A stretch of DNA of 37,124 nt, taken from positions 2,908 through 40,031 of the forward strand of contig QZCP01000277.1 in the NCBI GenBank assembly GCA_003956705.1. The letters run 5' to 3'. Shown here one piece after another: positions 33,665 to 37,124 of this stretch (position 1 is the first letter of the stretch; the number at the start of each line of letters is the position of its first letter). This stretch comes from Brevipalpus yothersi. Taxonomy: Eukaryota > Arthropoda > Arachnida > Trombidiformes > Tenuipalpidae. The position numbers were made by a program, and so were the translations under genes. The notes under the pieces are model-generated. The model was not told where the DNA came from and ran no database searches. It saw only the letters and a program-made list of their open reading frames with translations.

Positions 33665-33815
33665 ATTATATTATGTCTCTTGATAATCATGTCCAATTAT
33701 TATTTGTATGATCTTGACATTCATGAATGATTTAGTTGTGCAGGAATCTCTCATTTGAGAAATTACGACCGATAACAAGGCACTCCATTTCTCCCAGTGA
33801 GTTGGAATATGGTGA

Positions 33816-36476
33816 TCATGCTATTCTCGATTGAGACTTGAAGGCTACTGAAGGAAGGGCTTTAGAACTAGCGATAAATGATGATTCTTTAGGGCGGCCA
33901 ACTTCTGAGGTTGCTTCCTTACTTGAAGACTTTTTCGGAGCGGATGAAGAAGATTTTGTAGCATTTGTACTTGATGTACCTTCAGTGGATGCTGGTGATG
34001 AGCCTCCACTAGACCCATTTTCTCTTTTCGAAATTCCATAAGCAACACCAATGATGAGGACAACCAAGACAATTATGATGATCACATACAGAGCCGTGTT
34101 GGAAGGAGAGGAAGGAGGTTCCTTTTTTCTGAGAGGGAAAAGCAGATAAGCATTATTTGTGTTGATTTCATGGAACGTATTTTGTAAAAATAGATCTCAC
34201 ACTCTCTCGGAAGGTCTAAAAATGATATTGATGATCCTGATGAAATTATGTGCACTCGTTTCGACTGAAACAAGCGTAATCAATTCAATTTTAACTAAAA
34301 TCTCTTGTTAAGTTACTCCAGAGCCATGCTTAGTAGTGAGGGAAACTATTCAAATGAACGTATTTTTTGGCTTTAATATATATCGTAGACACTGAAATTG
34401 ACCATGAACTGATGAAAGTTTAAATCTTACTTGTTATCAGGATGCCCCAAAAGGCTTGCCGGGAAAACTTCACCAGTATATGGATGCTTAATTTTCTTTC
34501 CAGGACAATTTTCTGGACATCCTTGAGGTAGAGAAGTACATTTCTGACTAACACACATCAACTTATCACCGCATGCAGATCCATTCTGGACGAAAGTTGG
34601 ATCCTCTCGGAGACCACGAAAATTATCGCCAAGTAGCATGAAGGCGAATGACTTATTCTTGATCTCTGCATATAGTGTTTTACCTGGAAGTTGGAATAGA
34701 TATTATGATGAGATGATTTTTCGATATTTTTTCACTTATAACTTACTAAATAAGAGAAAATATTCGACTCCGGATGTATATCTCATTACAATCTGTCCTT
34801 CGATCCCTGGTTGAGTACAATAAATTTTTCCACACAGCTTATCTGAAGACTCACATGCAGTATAGGATGCGGAGCCAGATCTTCTGCTCTGAAAAGTTGG
34901 ACCACATCCTCCTGAATCTGTGTTTCCTATCATATTGAAATCATAGCTCTTACTTTCAGCATTGCTACCATCCTCGAATAACCATCGACATACATCATCA
35001 CGACTACCGCACATACCGTTGAAACAATATCCTTTCTCACCAGACAACCCTTTACACTCATATCCATCAGTGACAACATAATTTGGAGGACATTCGCTCG
35101 AATTCCCATTACATACTTCAGGGATGTCACAAAAATCATCAGAAGCTCGACATTGAGTTTTATCATCAAAAAATTGACACATTGAAATATCACAACATGG
35201 ACCATTAGAACAGACAGACTTATCCGTTAGTTTGCATTCATCACAACAGCTCCTACATGCATCCGCAACACAATCACATTCTTCTCCATCTTCAACTAGA
35301 CCATTGCCACAAGATGTTCTGTTTGATTGGATATCTTTCCTCAGACATCCAAGATATTCTTTTGGGAAAATCTCAATACTACATTTAGCGAATGCCAAAG
35401 TTCCATTTCGACCAGTGAAGCCTTCCATTATATAGATAACACCTTCTGGAGGACTACCACAATGTAATTCATTGTGAGGAAAGACACCAAATTGTCTTGC
35501 AAGAACGTAGCAAAGCATCTGTACCTCTTGTCTTCTACTGCTTTCTGTTCGATCGATAAGATATTGTACAAATTGGAAGGGTAGACCAAAACACTGCGTA
35601 AATGAGTTGTGCATCTCTGCTGGCGCTTCGGCTGTTGAATTGGAATCAAATAGATGTATTAGGAAACTGATTATCATTCTATTGTGTAGAAAGATTGCAA
35701 TTCTTACCTGGACTAAACAGAACCAATGAATTTATGAGAGGATCCTTGTCATAGACTTCGGATCGTCCACCTTTAATGAATGTTTCAATATTCACATCAG
35801 TCAAGTTAGCCTCTTCAGCTTCAGCTTCTATCCAGCCTAGGTAAACAATTAATAGATTCAGTTGATACATGTATTGATTAGCTTCGTTGACATAATTTTG
35901 GAGAAACACATCGATATCTGGCTGAAATCCGAGCATCCATTGGTTCACGATAAATTTCACAGTTATGTAGCCAGTCTCATTCCCAAAAAGCTGACCATAT
36001 TCTGGGAGAGGTCTCAGGTATTTGGAGCTGGTAAAGCCTTCTTTGGGCTTTTCTTTTTTATCTTCATCGGGAACTTTTGAAGAAGCCCTTCTGGAAGTGT
36101 TACCGGGCTTGTGGATCTTCACGATATGTTGTCCTGAGCTACCCTCCTCCCTTGGTGCTATTTCGAAATAATCACTGCTGTTCATGAAGCTACCTTGAAC
36201 TTTATCACCACACTTCACAAATGAGGCAACATTCCATAGTGATTTATCCTTACTTTTCTTCAAGATGAAACAATTACACTTTTTGGTTTCTGCAAGATGA
36301 CAGAATGGAGCTTCTCGAAGAGGTATTTTGATGTTTTCACCCTGAACAATGGTGCTAAGAATCGGTTTCCCCTCTCCATCTTTGGTTGACCATTCAAAGG
36401 GATCAAGATCACTTATTTTCTCAGCAGAAATAATTCGAATAACTGATAGCAGAATTACAAAATAATACTCCACCAT
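33816..36476 (-). CDS. gene G: ADAM-like membrane pseudoprotease (subfamily II)
   Basis: Exons 36476-35708, 35631-34747, 34683-34431 and 34128-33816; introns 76, 63 and 302 bp; 739 residues. Start is ATG at 36476 (MVEYYFVILLSVIRI). Active-site helix YVLARQFGVFPH, no metal ligands at the expected places. Disintegrin domain SCGNGLVEDGEECDC with RASDDFCDIPE. Exon 3 starts SKTLYAEIKNKSFAFMLL. Transmembrane helix LYVIIIIVLVVLIIGVAYGI; the tail keeps KKSSSKEATSEVGRPKESSF and ends KSQSRIA. Compared with F, exon 1 is very similar, while the start of exon 2 and its end (VEYFLLF against ADYFFTD) differ. No protease activity is expected. Confidence 0.88.
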
Positions 36477-36768
36477 TTTATATTTGCTCAATCAATCCAT
36501 TTTTGGCTGTGGATCCATTATAGAATGTTACACCCAATATATACCTGAACTCACATCAGTCAATGAGACATGCACTTGATAGCAATTTGTCACCAATGCA
36601 ATGAGCTTCACATGACAATCCTTTCACTAAATGAGTTTGCGAATCCTGGTAGATTACACTGGCTTATATTGTCGTTAGATGTGCAAAACAGTAAACAAAA
36701 CATTGGATTCGAGACGAAATATTCAGCAGATACTAAAGAAGCTCAGGAAATAATATCTAGTCAGTAGC

Positions 36769-36806
36769 AATTTCGTAATCCTGGTTTCGAATCTCCATGA
36801 TATAAT
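36769..36806 (-). promoter_or_regulatory. conserved upstream motif of subfamily II, degraded
   Basis: AATTTCGTAATCCTGGTTTC, GAATCTCC and ATGATATAATC; the inverted-repeat arms are no longer complementary here. Confidence 0.35.
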
Positions 36807-37047
36807 CTAGGTGGATACTGAGACTTGTCGCTATCATGCCGATATGGAACCGATTTGATCCAACTTCTCTAAAAGATTCTTCTAAAAGTAGCTGACAGAC
36901 TAAGGCACATGTAAGTGAACAAAGAGCAGTTTTCTTTGATACAGCAAATCGATAAGTTCCTAAACTTATACTACCTTTACTAAGCTAGTGCATAACTTTA
37001 TCAGTTTGTTTTCGCACGAACTTTCCCCCCTTTATTTTGTTATTTAC

Positions 37048-37050
<3 letters not shown>

Positions 37051-37121
<71 letters not shown>

Positions 37122-37124
37122 GTC
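37051..37124. repeat. (TC)n microsatellite running to the window end
   Basis: About 32 TC units, then TCTGTCTCTGTC. The true length is unknown because the window stops here. Confidence 0.95.

Larger units (their letters stand above)
32361..33815 (-). other. upstream region of gene F and downstream flank of gene G
   Basis: Contains the subfamily II upstream motif, a (TC)n tract and an inserted segment of 491 bp. The remainder matches the flank downstream of F. Confidence 0.5.
36477..37124 (-). other. upstream region of gene G
   Basis: Matches the region upstream of gene F. Ends in a long (TC)n tract at the window edge. No further gene visible. Confidence 0.5.

Overview
The window looks like nuclear DNA of an invertebrate, most likely an arthropod. 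The genes have four exons joined by short GT-AG introns (48 to about 300 bp). There are long (TC)n microsatellites and a Ty1/copia-type LTR retrotransposon whose primer site resembles the half-tRNA-iMet site known from Drosophila copia. I cannot name the species.

Nearly everything else belongs to one local gene family. I can assemble eight full-length models: gene A (471-2906, -), B (4572-6997, -), C (12602-15040, -), D (18133-20386, -), E (21218-23816, -), H (25620-28078, +), F (29681-32360, -) and G (33816-36476, -). Each is a single-pass type I membrane protein of about 670-750 residues with the ADAM (M12B/reprolysin) layout: signal peptide, pro-domain-like part, metalloprotease-like part, disintegrin domain, Cys-rich domain, one transmembrane helix and a short cytoplasmic tail. 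In all eight the zinc-binding HExxHxxGxxH helix is destroyed (the first His is always Tyr), yet the cysteine framework and Met-turn remain, so these are pseudoproteases likely to work by binding. Exon phases are 1-1-2 in seven genes; E departs at intron 2.

There are two subfamilies. Subfamily I (A, B, C, D, H) occupies 0.5-20.4 kb and 25.6-28.1 kb. Subfamily II (E, F, G) occupies 21.2-23.8 kb and 29.7-36.5 kb and has its own highly conserved cytoplasmic tail. D and H form a large inverted duplication around E. In the A-D array the repeated unit is a gene plus a truncated, already dead relic of another member (3.6-4.1, 7.7-11.7 and 15.7-16.5 kb), a (TC)n tract in most units, and a 3' flank. 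A copia element with a 5-bp target duplication split the second relic. A lone exon-3 relic of a subfamily II gene lies at 28.9 kb.

Paralogues agree closely in the disintegrin domain. They differ most in the middle of exon 1 and around intron 2, which falls in the hypervariable region of the ADAM Cys-rich domain, the presumed partner-recognition surface. The cluster therefore reads as a fast-diversifying set of catalytically dead, membrane-anchored adhesion or recognition proteins. That role is inference; the architecture and the loss of the active site are read directly from the sequence.
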